DNA of 64,000 nt from an uncultured Bacteroidales bacterium (GTDB lineage Bacteria; Bacteroidota; Bacteroidia; Bacteroidales; UBA932): contig CAKUYQ010000002.1 in NCBI GenBank assembly GCA_934717185.1, positions 1 to 64,000 on the forward strand, given 5' to 3'. The number at the start of each line of letters is the position of its first letter. The stretch's first letter is position 1. The notes under the pieces were generated by a model. The model searched no databases and was not told the DNA's origin. It was given only the letters and a program-made list of their open reading frames with translations. Positions 25,861 through 35,070 of the stretch are shown one piece after another. A program made the position numbers and the translations under genes.

Positions 25861-28158
25861 ATGCTTAAATTTAAATGTGTGGCAAGCAGAATTGCCATTA
25901 TTCTTTTTTTGACACTCACCACCACAGGCATCTTATATGCCCAAAATAATTTTTATGGAGAGATCGTTTCCAATAAGGATATGTCACCTATTGCAGACGG
26001 ATATGTTTTGCTCAAGCAAAACGGGGTTGTGCTCAAATCAACATCTTCAGATGAAAAAGGAAAATATCTCATAAATGATGTTCCAAACGGCACCTATGCT
26101 GTTGAGGTAATATGTTTGGGATATAAGGCAATATGCGATTCCTTGAATATCTCCGGAACATGTAGCAGAGTTTTCAGATTGGAAGAGGAGGCAACAGCGT
26201 TGGAAGAGATAACAGTTGTTGCAGATCGCAGCCAAACTGTTAAAAGAACGGCAAACGGTCAGATATTCTATCTCTCTTCAGATGCCAAGAAGATGAACAA
26301 TCCCTTTATGGCTTTACAAGAGATACCTACCTTGATATCAGATGCTAACACCTCTTCCGTAAAAATGCTTGATGGGAAAGCTCCGCTGATTCTAATAAAC
26401 GGCAATGTGGTCAATTCGGGAATCGGTCCAATCTCCCCTTCAGATATTGAATCCGTAGAGGTTGTTAATGCTGTGTCTGCCCGTTACCTGCAGGAAGGGG
26501 TAACAAGTATATTGAATATTAAGCTTAAAAAGCACGCCAAACCATATTTATGGCTTGAAGGTGCTACGCGTCATGAACTTCCGCTTGACAATGGGTTTGG
26601 TGTAGGTTATTTTGAAGTTGGCAACCACAAGGTAAGTCTCTACGGCCGTGCTGCATATCATTACAAATATCATGATAATATTGAATCATCCGTAAGCCGC
26701 ACAAACACAGGATACAAACAGACATATAATCAGGCAACTCGCAACGATGCAGACAAATGGATAGGTGAGTTATTGCTAAAGTACCAGATTACTGCAAAGG
26801 ACTATTTTGCTGTCCAATTTTATGCTACATACAATTGTACAGAAGAAAGAAGTGATGCATTTGGAGATTATATATCCAATGCTTCGCAAGCGTACAGTTT
26901 TAATTCGTTTGGTAAGGAAAAAAGCAACATTTTTACATCAAGCCTGTATTACAAACGTTCATTTTCGCAAAGCAGCAACTTGGAACTGCGTTTGGCATAT
27001 AATTTTAACAAGAACAACTACAATGCATCACGCACAGATTATTATGACGAGCGTTCTATTGATGCCGATACACGTTATAAGAACAGGCGCCATTCCGGTA
27101 GCTTTAACATAGATTATTCCAAAGACTTTGCGAATAACAGTTCACTCATAGCAGGGAGTCGTAGTACGCTTGTTGTTGATGATATTAACAATATCATTGG
27201 GGAGAATCCGCTTTTCAAGCACAACAATTACAACCAATACCTGTATTTAGGATACGGGGGAGCCTTTAAAAGGCTGTATTATAATATATCTGTCGGGATG
27301 GAAGGCATTATTGCAAAGGCAGGTGATGTAAATTATAACTATTTTCGTCCTAAAGGGAATGCAAGCATCACATGGTCTATTAACAGCCACAACTCAATTC
27401 AACTGAGTTACAAGCTCTCCAACACAGCTCCAAGTGTGGCATACTTGAACCCGTATAACATATCAACGGACTCCTTGGTTGTTGCCATCGGCAATCCTAA
27501 TTTAAAACCCCAAATGGCACACTACTCATCTGTATCTTATACATTCAATGTTGGCAAACTATACCTCACCCCTGAGGCTTACTATAAATATATCTACGAT
27601 ATGATAGAGAATTATGGGTACACAAAAGACGGTATCTACTACAGTTCTTATGCCAATACAGGACATTTCTCACAAGCATCTGCAGGCGCTAATGTAAGCT
27701 ATCGCTTTAAGTGGGGACGAATATACGCAGGGGGTGGATGGTATGCCGACAACTATACAGGGCAGAGTTCCAAGAACTCTTTTTACGCTTCATTTGGGTT
27801 CAATGCAAAGGTGAAAAATTTCTCGTTCTATGGAGATATTGACTATAACTCAAGAGATTACACAGCATTATCCCGCACCATATACAGCCGTCCGTCTGTA
27901 GCCAATCTACAGTTAAACTATAATTTCACGCAAGATTTTTATGTAGGTATATGTGTACAACATATAACAGGCGAGTACAGAAGCAAGACAATTACAGCAG
28001 ACGGCTCATTCCATGCCATTACCAAGAATTATTATAAGGACAAGAACTTCCGTCCGTGGTTAATTGTAAGGTACACATTCCGCAAGAATGCAGATAAAAA
28101 GCATAAGTTGGGGAAAGTCTTGGACAGCACAGAAGAGGGAGTTTCAATTTCAAGGTAA
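25861..28158 (+). CDS. Outer-membrane beta-barrel protein with carboxypeptidase-like regulatory domain
   Basis: 765 residues: signal peptide ending ILYAQ, a CarboxypepD_reg-like beta-sandwich (about 30-110; DEKGKYLINDVPNGTYAVEV), then a plug-like section (SPSDIESVEVVNAVSARYLQEG) and a barrel rich in aromatic alternation. This matches the outer membrane beta-barrel family related to TonB receptors, with no obvious TonB box and no SusD partner. Ligand unknown. The leader contains a C9 tract, so expression may be phase-variable. It ends at a strong terminator. Confidence 0.88.
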   Translation: MLKFKCVASRIAIILFLTLTTTGILYAQNNFYGEIVSNKDMSPIADGYVLLKQNGVVLKSTSSDEKGKYLINDVPNGTYAVEVICLGYKAICDSLNISGTCSRVFRLEEEATALEEITVVADRSQTVKRTANGQIFYLSSDAKKMNNPFMALQEIPTLISDANTSSVKMLDGKAPLILINGNVVNSGIGPISPSDIESVEVVNAVSARYLQEGVTSILNIKLKKHAKPYLWLEGATRHELPLDNGFGVGYFEVGNHKVSLYGRAAYHYKYHDNIESSVSRTNTGYKQTYNQATRNDADKWIGELLLKYQITAKDYFAVQFYATYNCTEERSDAFGDYISNASQAYSFNSFGKEKSNIFTSSLYYKRSFSQSSNLELRLAYNFNKNNYNASRTDYYDERSIDADTRYKNRRHSGSFNIDYSKDFANNSSLIAGSRSTLVVDDINNIIGENPLFKHNNYNQYLYLGYGGAFKRLYYNISVGMEGIIAKAGDVNYNYFRPKGNASITWSINSHNSIQLSYKLSNTAPSVAYLNPYNISTDSLVVAIGNPNLKPQMAHYSSVSYTFNVGKLYLTPEAYYKYIYDMIENYGYTKDGIYYSSYANTGHFSQASAGANVSYRFKWGRIYAGGGWYADNYTGQSSKNSFYASFGFNAKVKNFSFYGDIDYNSRDYTALSRTIYSRPSVANLQLNYNFTQDFYVGICVQHITGEYRSKTITADGSFHAITKNYYKDKNFRPWLIVRYTFRKNADKKHKLGKVLDSTEEGVSISR

Positions 28159-28163
28159 TAAAG

Positions 28164-28201
28164 AAAGAGAGTGTGTAAAAGAAATTTGGCACACTCTCTT
28201 T
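28164..28201 (+). terminator. Rho-independent terminator after the outer-membrane barrel gene
   Basis: AAAGAGAGTGTG (28164-28175) and CACACTCTCTTT (28190-28201) form a perfect 12-bp stem with a 14-base loop, followed by GAGTTTTTC. It begins five bases after the stop codon. The remaining bases to 28300 are AT-rich and show nothing else. Confidence 0.85.
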
Positions 28202-28299
28202 GAGTTTTTCTATCTCTAAGTGTTTATTCTAATCACCTTCAGTTACCATAATTTATTTTTTTCAACACATAGAGATACAATCATAAAAAATCAGCTTAA

Positions 28300-28995
28300 T
28301 TATTTCAGTAATCGTTCTATCTCATTTCTTATTTGTAGAACAACTTCTTTGTTTGCTATTTCCCCATCTATGCTAAAAACAACAAAAACATTTCCACCAT
28401 ATTGCTCTTTAAAAGAGTCAAAACTTGCTTTCATCCTTTCTGTTAAAGAATAACTACCAAAATTAGCGCTTGCAGTAATAGGCTTAATTTGGATACCAAT
28501 ATATGCATTCCCAATTTTAGCAACATAATCAATATCCCCTGCATGATCCAATTCAGGGTCGCTTTCTTCAAACTCTACATTTGGGAAAAGCTTGGCTAAT
28601 CCGTCATTTATAACAGATTTCTCACGCAAATATCCATCGTAAGTTCGGTTTATAGTCAGGTTGTAAATATAATCAATACAATCTTGCTCGGTTAGTTCTC
28701 GGAAAGCACTTTCCCATTCTGGAATAACAATCTCCGTAATCTTGGCATATAATCGTTCTCCTAATTCCCGTAAGCTCTCCGCTGTAATCTTGATTGGTTT
28801 CTTCCCCGATGTATGTGCATTCAGAAAATACCACTGTTCCCATTCTTCAAAAGAATTAGGTTGACACTCTCTAATCAATGCCATAACAGTTCCGACTTTA
28901 TTGGGGCGAGATAACTGATATGTTTGACAAGCATAATTTAAGACACGTTCTTTCTTGCCAAAATTCATTGAATACTTATCCATATGCCTACACAT
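28300..28995 (-). CDS. Type II restriction endonuclease, MjaI-like
   Basis: 231 residues (228 if ATG at 28983 is used). GDIDYVAKIGNAYIGIQIKPIT carries a PD-(D/E)xK-type core (D...QxK), and the overall sequence resembles the MjaI family, whose members cut at CTAG. It overlaps the methyltransferase by 8 bases and follows it on the same strand, the usual layout of a restriction-modification pair. It cuts unmodified incoming DNA. Codon use is visibly AT-rich compared with neighbours, a sign of transfer. The CTAG specificity is inferred from the family, not demonstrated. Confidence 0.78.
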   Translation of the reverse strand: MCRHMDKYSMNFGKKERVLNYACQTYQLSRPNKVGTVMALIRECQPNSFEEWEQWYFLNAHTSGKKPIKITAESLRELGERLYAKITEIVIPEWESAFRELTEQDCIDYIYNLTINRTYDGYLREKSVINDGLAKLFPNVEFEESDPELDHAGDIDYVAKIGNAYIGIQIKPITASANFGSYSLTERMKASFDSFKEQYGGNVFVVFSIDGEIANKEVVLQIRNEIERLLK

Positions 28996-30271
28996 TCATT
29001 AATTTTTCAAATTTAGTTTTATATTTAAAGTCTACAGAATAATCAATATCAGCAAGTCCATTCTTTAACATATGAGCATTTATAAATGTCTTATTATCTA
29101 AATACAAATAGCATAGCAACGTGTTTTCCGAATCATATTTCACTGAATCGTATTTTAGAAAAACTTTTCTACCCTTGGTCTTATCTGAAAGGAATTTTGT
29201 AGCATTACCATTAACAGATGCTTTTTCTTTTATACCAATTAGTCTAATAGTAAGGCCATTGCTCAGTAGTATTTTATTTGGTGAAATAACACTTTTAACG
29301 GAAAAATACTCTTCTCTTTCTTTGCTATCCTTATCTATTTTCGAACCGAATTGTAGCTTCTTTACATCTATTTTATTTTCCATCTTATGAGGGTCATTAA
29401 ACACATATGGTAAATCTTTTAACTTTTGCTCCTTATCAAAATAAGAAGCATCTACCTTGTACTGGCAAGTTGAATTGTTAAACAGAAGAGCATTTTCAAC
29501 TTTTTGTTTATAGTAATTTACGAAATTAGGATTAATTTCATATCCAATGGAATCCCTCTGAAGATTTCGTGCGGCTAATGCGGTCGTTCCACTACCCATA
29601 AAAGGGTCAAAGACAGTTTCGCCAGCAAAAGAAAACATCTTGATCAAACGATGCGGTAATTCTTCTGGGAACACGGCGATATGACCATCTTGTTTTGCAC
29701 CACCAAAAGTCCAGTGAGAAGAAAAAAAAGTATTCCATTCTTCTTTAGTCATTTCTGACATTTTTTTTTGTTCTAATGATGGTACAGGAGCCTTGCCCTG
29801 TTTCTTGAATATAAGAATAAATTCATAATCAATTTTCAAGATACCATTTCTCGGATACGGGAAACTACCCATAACAGCGCCACCCCCTGTTGTATTCATG
29901 GTTGTTTGCTTTTGCCAAATAACAGCTCCCATATAGTCCATACCTAATGTTTCACAGAAACGAATTATTTCTGTCCTAATAGGAATAACCTTATAACGTC
30001 CATAATATACAGATCGAGCAAATTGATCTCCAATATTAATACATAAACGACAGCCATCATGTAATATTCGATTACATTCAGACCAAACCATATTAAGATT
30101 ATTAATATAGCTCTCATAGTTATCATGAAATCCAATCTGATTATCATTACCATAATCCTTTAGTTGCCAATAAGGAGGTGATGTAATAATCAGCTGAACG
30201 GATTTATTAGGAATTAAAGACAGATTTCTGCTGTCTCCTGTAACAAGTGTATGTTTAGTATTTATTTCCAT
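28988..30271 (-). CDS. DNA methyltransferase with C-terminal SNase-like domain
   Basis: 427 residues. TSPPYWQLKDYG near 30 is motif IV of the N4-cytosine type, and FDPFMGSGTTALAA near 220 binds S-adenosylmethionine, giving the beta-class order. From about 310 onwards the protein changes: SVISPNKILLSNGLTIRLIGI, then NATKFLSDKTKGRKVFLKY and INAHMLKNGLADID follow the pattern of the staphylococcal-nuclease fold. Two of its usual catalytic positions seem to be lost (A for Glu43, T for Arg87). It protects the host site from the neighbouring endonuclease; the tail may bind DNA or the endonuclease. Confidence 0.82.
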   Translation of the reverse strand: MEINTKHTLVTGDSRNLSLIPNKSVQLIITSPPYWQLKDYGNDNQIGFHDNYESYINNLNMVWSECNRILHDGCRLCINIGDQFARSVYYGRYKVIPIRTEIIRFCETLGMDYMGAVIWQKQTTMNTTGGGAVMGSFPYPRNGILKIDYEFILIFKKQGKAPVPSLEQKKMSEMTKEEWNTFFSSHWTFGGAKQDGHIAVFPEELPHRLIKMFSFAGETVFDPFMGSGTTALAARNLQRDSIGYEINPNFVNYYKQKVENALLFNNSTCQYKVDASYFDKEQKLKDLPYVFNDPHKMENKIDVKKLQFGSKIDKDSKEREEYFSVKSVISPNKILLSNGLTIRLIGIKEKASVNGNATKFLSDKTKGRKVFLKYDSVKYDSENTLLCYLYLDNKTFINAHMLKNGLADIDYSVDFKYKTKFEKLMNV

Positions 30272-30344
30272 ATCTTGACATCGTAATTAAAATAATTGAT
30301 ATTACTATTCCCTTTTGCCCCGTAATTTCAATTTTAAGGTATAA

Positions 30345-30383
30345 GCAGTCTAATCAAGTCAATTACATACCTGATTAGACTGC
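30345..30383 (-). terminator. Hairpin between the DUF2723 gene and the methyltransferase gene
   Basis: GCAGTCTAATCA (30345-30356) and TGATTAGACTGC (30372-30383) form a perfect 12-bp stem with a 15-base loop. It lies 22 bases after the stop of the DUF2723 gene and upstream of the methyltransferase promoter region. The T-run after it is poor (TTATACCTT), so it could be a weak terminator or an operator. Confidence 0.5.
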
Positions 30384-30405
30384 ATCTTATCTGTTTGCCG
30401 TTCTT

Positions 30406-33400
30406 TTACTTCAATGAGATATTTTCGTTGGCCTCCTTTCCAAAATAGATGGAAATCTCATCATCTATCACCTTTGCGAGCTCTGTCTGCCCGTTTTTAT
30501 TATATATATCTGCAACCATAACCATATAGTACAGATTCCTCTGCAGATCCTCAGCAGAGAGGAATGTACCATTGAACGGCTTTGAGAAGAGCTTTATTGC
30601 CTTTCTTGTCTCATTAACAAATCTATTACCAAGAGAAACGGCCTTCTCTGGTTCACCTGCATCAAAATATGTTGCAATTGCCTCAAACACGCTCCTTTCC
30701 GTTAGGGTAGAGAGGATAGAGTTGTTAAGTGGGAAATTCTTATCCGGCATTACAGACTGCATCTTGTCCAAAAGCTCTACGGCTTTAAGGGTATCACCCT
30801 TGCCCAAAATGTATCTTGCAGAGGTGCTGAATATTTCTCTTGGAGAGATAAGATTGTTGAATGTAAGCAGATTCTGATAGTCTACATTCATTGTAGTATC
30901 TTTAAGACTCTCCCAGCGATATTTGTTCATCAGCCTGTCATACAATGCTTTCTCATCCATAAGCTGAACCTCTCCACTGTACAGCCCTGTTGTACTCTTT
31001 ATAGGGACAATCTTGTACGCAAAGCCGTCATACTGCATATACTCCTGCCAACCTATCCCAATATCGGAACCTTTCTGCAGGGTATAAATAGGTCTGTCCC
31101 ACTTATAGTTGGCAAGTAGGTCCAAGATCATAAGCTCTGCCTTGTTAAGGAAATTCTTGTTCTCCGGGATTCTAAGGACCATTGTGTCGGGAACTAAATC
31201 CATATACTCCTCAGCCACAATATTATACTTGCGAACATTCTCCTTATCTACAGGTATGGCAAGGTTACGGGCCGCTATATAATCGTACTGTTTTCCATCA
31301 CTTAAAGGTACGGTAAATTTTGGATTGCGGAATATATCAATAACATCTGCCCCGTTTACAGGATTGCCGTCGAAACGTTCAACCACCGGAACAATATCGT
31401 TGGTACCGTAAAGGTACTGTGAACGTGGTATGGTAAACTTAACAGGTGCAGACTCATACTGCCTGCGCTGCATCTGGTCTATATACCAATCTGTACCAAG
31501 CAGTGAGGTATTCATAACCCTTACATCTGTCCTTATCCCCTCCACCTCCTGGTCGTACCAAAGAGGGAATGTGTCGTTATCTCCGTGAGTTATTATTATG
31601 GCGTTAGGGTCTGTAGATTCGAGATAGTTATAAGCAAGATCCTTTACGGTATATCTGCTGCTTCTGTCGTGGTCATCCCAGTTCTGGGCACCCATTATTG
31701 CAGGAACAACCAAGCAGATAACCGTAGCCAAAGAGCCGGCAACTGCAGGTTTGGTAAATCTCTGCAGCAGCTGTGTAACCCACATCACACCAAGTCCAAT
31801 CCATATTGCAAAGGCATAGAAAGAGCCGGCGTATGCGTAGTCTCGCTCCCTCGGCTGCATAGGCGGCTGGTTAAGATAGATCACAATGGCAAGACCGGTA
31901 AGTAAGAATAGCAACATTGTTACAACCCAATTCTCCTTATCCTTTCCAAGCTGGTAGAACAGACCTATAAGGCCCAGAATCAGAGGCAGGAAGAAGTAAT
32001 GGTTCTTTGAGCGACTGTTAACTATGTAATCCGGCCCTTCGGACTGGTCTCCGAGCCTCATCTTGTCTATGAAACCTATCCCGCTCTCCCAATTTCCCTT
32101 GAACTTGTCCCCGGGGATGGTTGAATGAAGATCGTTCTGCCTTCCCACAAAATTCCACATAAAATATCTCATATACATGAAATCTATCTGGTAACCAAAG
32201 AAATACCTTAGGTTATCTCCAAAGGTAGGCATAGGGTACTTCCCACCCGGAGCAATACGTCCTTTGTTGTGCGTGTACATCTGGTAGAAAGGAACATACC
32301 CGTCACCAACGCCCGATGACCACATTCTTGGGAAGAACATCTTTGTACTGCTGTCGTAAACAGGCTCTGCCGGAGCATCAACCTTTACATATTTACCATT
32401 CAATACATTATAGTATTTAGGAGTCTTTATATCTACATGCGGCGAAGCGTATGTCTCACCATAGATAAGCGGGTTGCTTCCGTACTGCTCACGTCCAAGA
32501 TACCTTACAAGGGTAAACGGATTGTCCGGCTGATACTCGTTTGTTGGGGTGTCTGTAACAGAACGTATTACAACAACAGAAAAGGTTGAATAACCTATAA
32601 TTATCATTACCGCGCTCAATATGATTGTATTCATTAGCGCTTTCTGTTTCTTGTATGTGTAATAAAGCCCCCAAAAGCCGGCAGCAAGCAACAGTAGCAC
32701 AAAAAGGCTTGCTCCAAGGTTGAAAGGCGCCCCAATAACATTTACAAAGAAAAGATCTACGTAAGCCGCAAATTTAGGCAGGAACGGAATTATGCCATAA
32801 AGTATTGCAGCCAATATGATTCCCGACAAAGCAAGAATGTACAGACTCTTCTTTGTGGTAACCTTTGTCTTTCTGTAGAAGTAGATGAAAACAAGAGCCG
32901 GAATGGTAAGCAGATTAAGCAGATGCACACCAATGGAGATACCCATAAGGAATGCAATAAGTATAATCCATCTGTTCGCATACGGTTCATCCGCCTGCTC
33001 CTCCCATTTGAGCATTGCCCAAAATACCACTGCGGTAAAGAGTGAAGACATTGCATATACCTCACCCTCAACGGCAGAGTACCAGAAAGTGTCTGACCAA
33101 CAGTAGGCTAATGCACCTACTATGCCTGCACCAAATATTGCAATGCAGCTGTTTTTGAATACAGCCATAAAATTCTTATCTGCATAAAGGGATTCCTTAA
33201 CCTCCCCGTTTGTTTTTGCAGGATGTTTTGCCATATATGTCTTCTCTACAATCCTTCTTGCAAGGTGAACAATCGAAAGGTAGAGAAAATAGATAGTAAA
33301 TGCAGAGCACATTGCGCTCATGGCATTAACCAATACTGCTGCATGTTCTTTATCTCCAAATATTGTGAACACTCTGGCTATCAGCTGAAAAACAGGGTTT

Positions 33401-33564
33401 CCTGGCGGGTGTCCAACCTCAAGTTTATATGATGATGCAATAAACTCTCCGCAGTCCCAAAAACTGGCGGTAGGCTCTATTGTAGAGAGGTAGGTGAAAG
33501 AGGCTATAAGCAGTATCACAACAGAGATGATATTGTTAAGCCTGTTAAATCTCTTTAATTTCAT
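30406..33564 (-). CDS. DUF2723 polytopic membrane protein (GT-C-like)
   Basis: 1052 residues from the ATG at 33564, which begins MKLKRFNRLNNIISVVILL. Many hydrophobic segments occupy the first ~660 residues, then a soluble part with TPR-like helices. TASFWDCGEFIASSYKLEVGHPPGNPVF near the N-terminus is the DUF2723 hallmark, with acidic residues in the first loop as in GT-C glycosyltransferases. It is common in Bacteroidota, and a role in protein O-mannosylation has been suggested. The frame stays open 34 codons further upstream, but that stretch is made of three palindromes, so it is probably leader. Confidence 0.87.
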   Translation of the reverse strand: MKLKRFNRLNNIISVVILLIASFTYLSTIEPTASFWDCGEFIASSYKLEVGHPPGNPVFQLIARVFTIFGDKEHAAVLVNAMSAMCSAFTIYFLYLSIVHLARRIVEKTYMAKHPAKTNGEVKESLYADKNFMAVFKNSCIAIFGAGIVGALAYCWSDTFWYSAVEGEVYAMSSLFTAVVFWAMLKWEEQADEPYANRWIILIAFLMGISIGVHLLNLLTIPALVFIYFYRKTKVTTKKSLYILALSGIILAAILYGIIPFLPKFAAYVDLFFVNVIGAPFNLGASLFVLLLLAAGFWGLYYTYKKQKALMNTIILSAVMIIIGYSTFSVVVIRSVTDTPTNEYQPDNPFTLVRYLGREQYGSNPLIYGETYASPHVDIKTPKYYNVLNGKYVKVDAPAEPVYDSSTKMFFPRMWSSGVGDGYVPFYQMYTHNKGRIAPGGKYPMPTFGDNLRYFFGYQIDFMYMRYFMWNFVGRQNDLHSTIPGDKFKGNWESGIGFIDKMRLGDQSEGPDYIVNSRSKNHYFFLPLILGLIGLFYQLGKDKENWVVTMLLFLLTGLAIVIYLNQPPMQPRERDYAYAGSFYAFAIWIGLGVMWVTQLLQRFTKPAVAGSLATVICLVVPAIMGAQNWDDHDRSSRYTVKDLAYNYLESTDPNAIIITHGDNDTFPLWYDQEVEGIRTDVRVMNTSLLGTDWYIDQMQRRQYESAPVKFTIPRSQYLYGTNDIVPVVERFDGNPVNGADVIDIFRNPKFTVPLSDGKQYDYIAARNLAIPVDKENVRKYNIVAEEYMDLVPDTMVLRIPENKNFLNKAELMILDLLANYKWDRPIYTLQKGSDIGIGWQEYMQYDGFAYKIVPIKSTTGLYSGEVQLMDEKALYDRLMNKYRWESLKDTTMNVDYQNLLTFNNLISPREIFSTSARYILGKGDTLKAVELLDKMQSVMPDKNFPLNNSILSTLTERSVFEAIATYFDAGEPEKAVSLGNRFVNETRKAIKLFSKPFNGTFLSAEDLQRNLYYMVMVADIYNKNGQTELAKVIDDEISIYFGKEANENISLK

Positions 33565-33571
33565 ACTATCA

Positions 33572-33698
33572 AAATTTTTAATTTCAAAAATCATAATTAA
33601 AAATTTGTGAGAGTCTGATAGCCGTTCACTATCGTTCTCTCTCACGATGAAAATCTTTGATATCAAGACTTGGACGAATTAATTTCAAAGATTTTCAT
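33572..33698 (-). promoter_or_regulatory. Three abutting hairpins in the DUF2723 leader
   Basis: H1: AAATTTTTAATT / AATTAAAAATTT (33572-33583, 33595-33606). H2: GTGAGAG / CTCTCAC (33607-33613, 33639-33645) with an inner GATAG / CTATC. H3: ATGAAAATCTTTGA / TCAAAGATTTTCAT (33647-33660, 33685-33698). All stems are perfect. They follow each other with zero or one base between and end 8 bases before the ATG. This suggests a regulated leader or nested palindromic insertions. Confidence 0.65.
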
Positions 33699-33713
33699 GT
33701 TCGGTTTCATATA

Positions 33714-33914
33714 TTATAGTATATAGTTTATTATTAATAGTTTATAGTTAGTTATCAGCTTTGGCTTTAGCTTTTTTATTTTTTTACTCTCTTTACCCTT
33801 TTTACCCTCTATACTTTTTCTACCTTTCAAAATGGCCAACGCCAATGCCAACTTGCAAATATACTACTATAATTTGTTTTATCATTATCTTTATAAATCA
33901 CCAACGCCAAAGCA
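33714..33914. repeat. AACTATAAAC units and hexamer/pyrimidine composite repeat
   Basis: TATAGTTTATTATT and TAGTTTATAGTTAG units lead into GCTTTGGCTTTAGC, a pyrimidine tract (TACTCTCTTTACCC and variants), CAAAATGGCCAACGCCAATGCC, and a further ACCAACGCCAAAGC at about 33900. No gene is visible between 33565 and 33914 apart from this and the hairpins. Confidence 0.7.
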
Positions 33915-35069
33915 TTACTCTATTAGCATATTACAGCCGCGCCTCTCACTATCCTTCATCCTCCCCTCCACAGTAAATGCAGTTGAGTTTGGCGGAAGAT
34001 TATTGCAAATTGACAATGCTACAGACTGCTCCACAAGTCTGCCCACATCTTCCGTCTCTATGAAAGAGCAAGACCATACGTTTGCAAGGTCTATTATATT
34101 TATTCCCCCAAGATTAGAAGCAGAGCCGCCAACGGAGTTGTAGCTGAAAGGGTCGTTTAGATTACGTATAAGTATCTTCATCCACGGTGGGGTGAGAAAG
34201 ACTATATCCTGCTGCACAGAATCTTTTACAGGCACAACGGCACCGGCGGTGGTATTTGCCCCCGGAGTCTCATCGCCTGCCGCCCACGCAGGATTATATT
34301 CCCCTACAAGATATGCCTGGCTCATAAGCTCCGCCATACCGTACTCCGAATGTATCTTCTTGGTTCCAAACCCCTTATACAGTGCACCATGCAACTCTTC
34401 CCTTGTAACCTCTTTGCCACGCCCCTTCATTCCTCCGGTCTCCATTATTATAAGGTTGGGAAACGACAGCGAGAATTGAGAACAGAAATCCAAAAGTGCA
34501 AACGTTACCCCAAGAAGTATAGTCTTGCGCCCCTCCTCTTTCAACCTCAACAACGTTTCATACAGATCTCTATGGTTATAAAGATAAAAACCGCTTCTGT
34601 TAGTCCTGTCGGCAGAGGCTAATTTACTTTTTTCAATAAGTTTTTCCGCCATATAAATTAGTGACGAACCTTCCCTCTCCAAGTACGACGGCAAAAGCGC
34701 TACTATATCGTAATCTGCAATATCCCCATAGAAAAGTTCAAAGCCCTTTAGGAAACTCCCCTCATATATCCTCAAATCCTTAACGTAGTGCTTGGCCGGC
34801 TGCATTCCTGTTGTTGAACTGCTGGTAAATATGGCTTGAGGCTCACCGTCAAAGCAGGCAACCCGCTTTGTCTTAAAGTACTTTATAGGGAAGAAAGGGA
34901 TCTGCTCTATTTTGGTAATCTGCTCCGGCGAACAATCCATTACAAGGTTGCAGTATTGGTTGTAAACAGGGTTACTGCTGTACTGGAACCTAAAGATTTC
35001 AATCGCCTGCTTTTCAAAATCATGCTCACCATTTATATTGAATATCTGTTGTATCTCCCGCTCTGTCAT
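33915..35069 (-). CDS. LuxE-like acyl-protein synthetase / acyl-adenylating protein
   Basis: 384 residues. FFPIKYFKTKRV and IFTSSSTTGMQPAKHYV (near 85) form the LuxE ATP/AMP loop, and KIHSEYGMAELMSQAYL the later adenylation motif. LuxE activates fatty acids for bioluminescence; homologs in Bacteroidota have no assigned substrate. It starts only 1 base after the MATE gene stop, and MATE, rsgA and the phosphopantetheinyl transferase precede it on the strand. I infer an operon, perhaps linked to modified lipids or secondary metabolites, with low certainty. Confidence 0.78.
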   Translation of the reverse strand: MTEREIQQIFNINGEHDFEKQAIEIFRFQYSSNPVYNQYCNLVMDCSPEQITKIEQIPFFPIKYFKTKRVACFDGEPQAIFTSSSTTGMQPAKHYVKDLRIYEGSFLKGFELFYGDIADYDIVALLPSYLEREGSSLIYMAEKLIEKSKLASADRTNRSGFYLYNHRDLYETLLRLKEEGRKTILLGVTFALLDFCSQFSLSFPNLIIMETGGMKGRGKEVTREELHGALYKGFGTKKIHSEYGMAELMSQAYLVGEYNPAWAAGDETPGANTTAGAVVPVKDSVQQDIVFLTPPWMKILIRNLNDPFSYNSVGGSASNLGGINIIDLANVWSCSFIETEDVGRLVEQSVALSICNNLPPNSTAFTVEGRMKDSERRGCNMLIE

Positions 35070-35070
35070 T

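Noticed and set aside
33565..33666. 34-codon N-terminal extension of the DUF2723 protein
   Set aside because: The extension is translated palindrome sequence; the typical membrane-protein start is the ATG at 33564.
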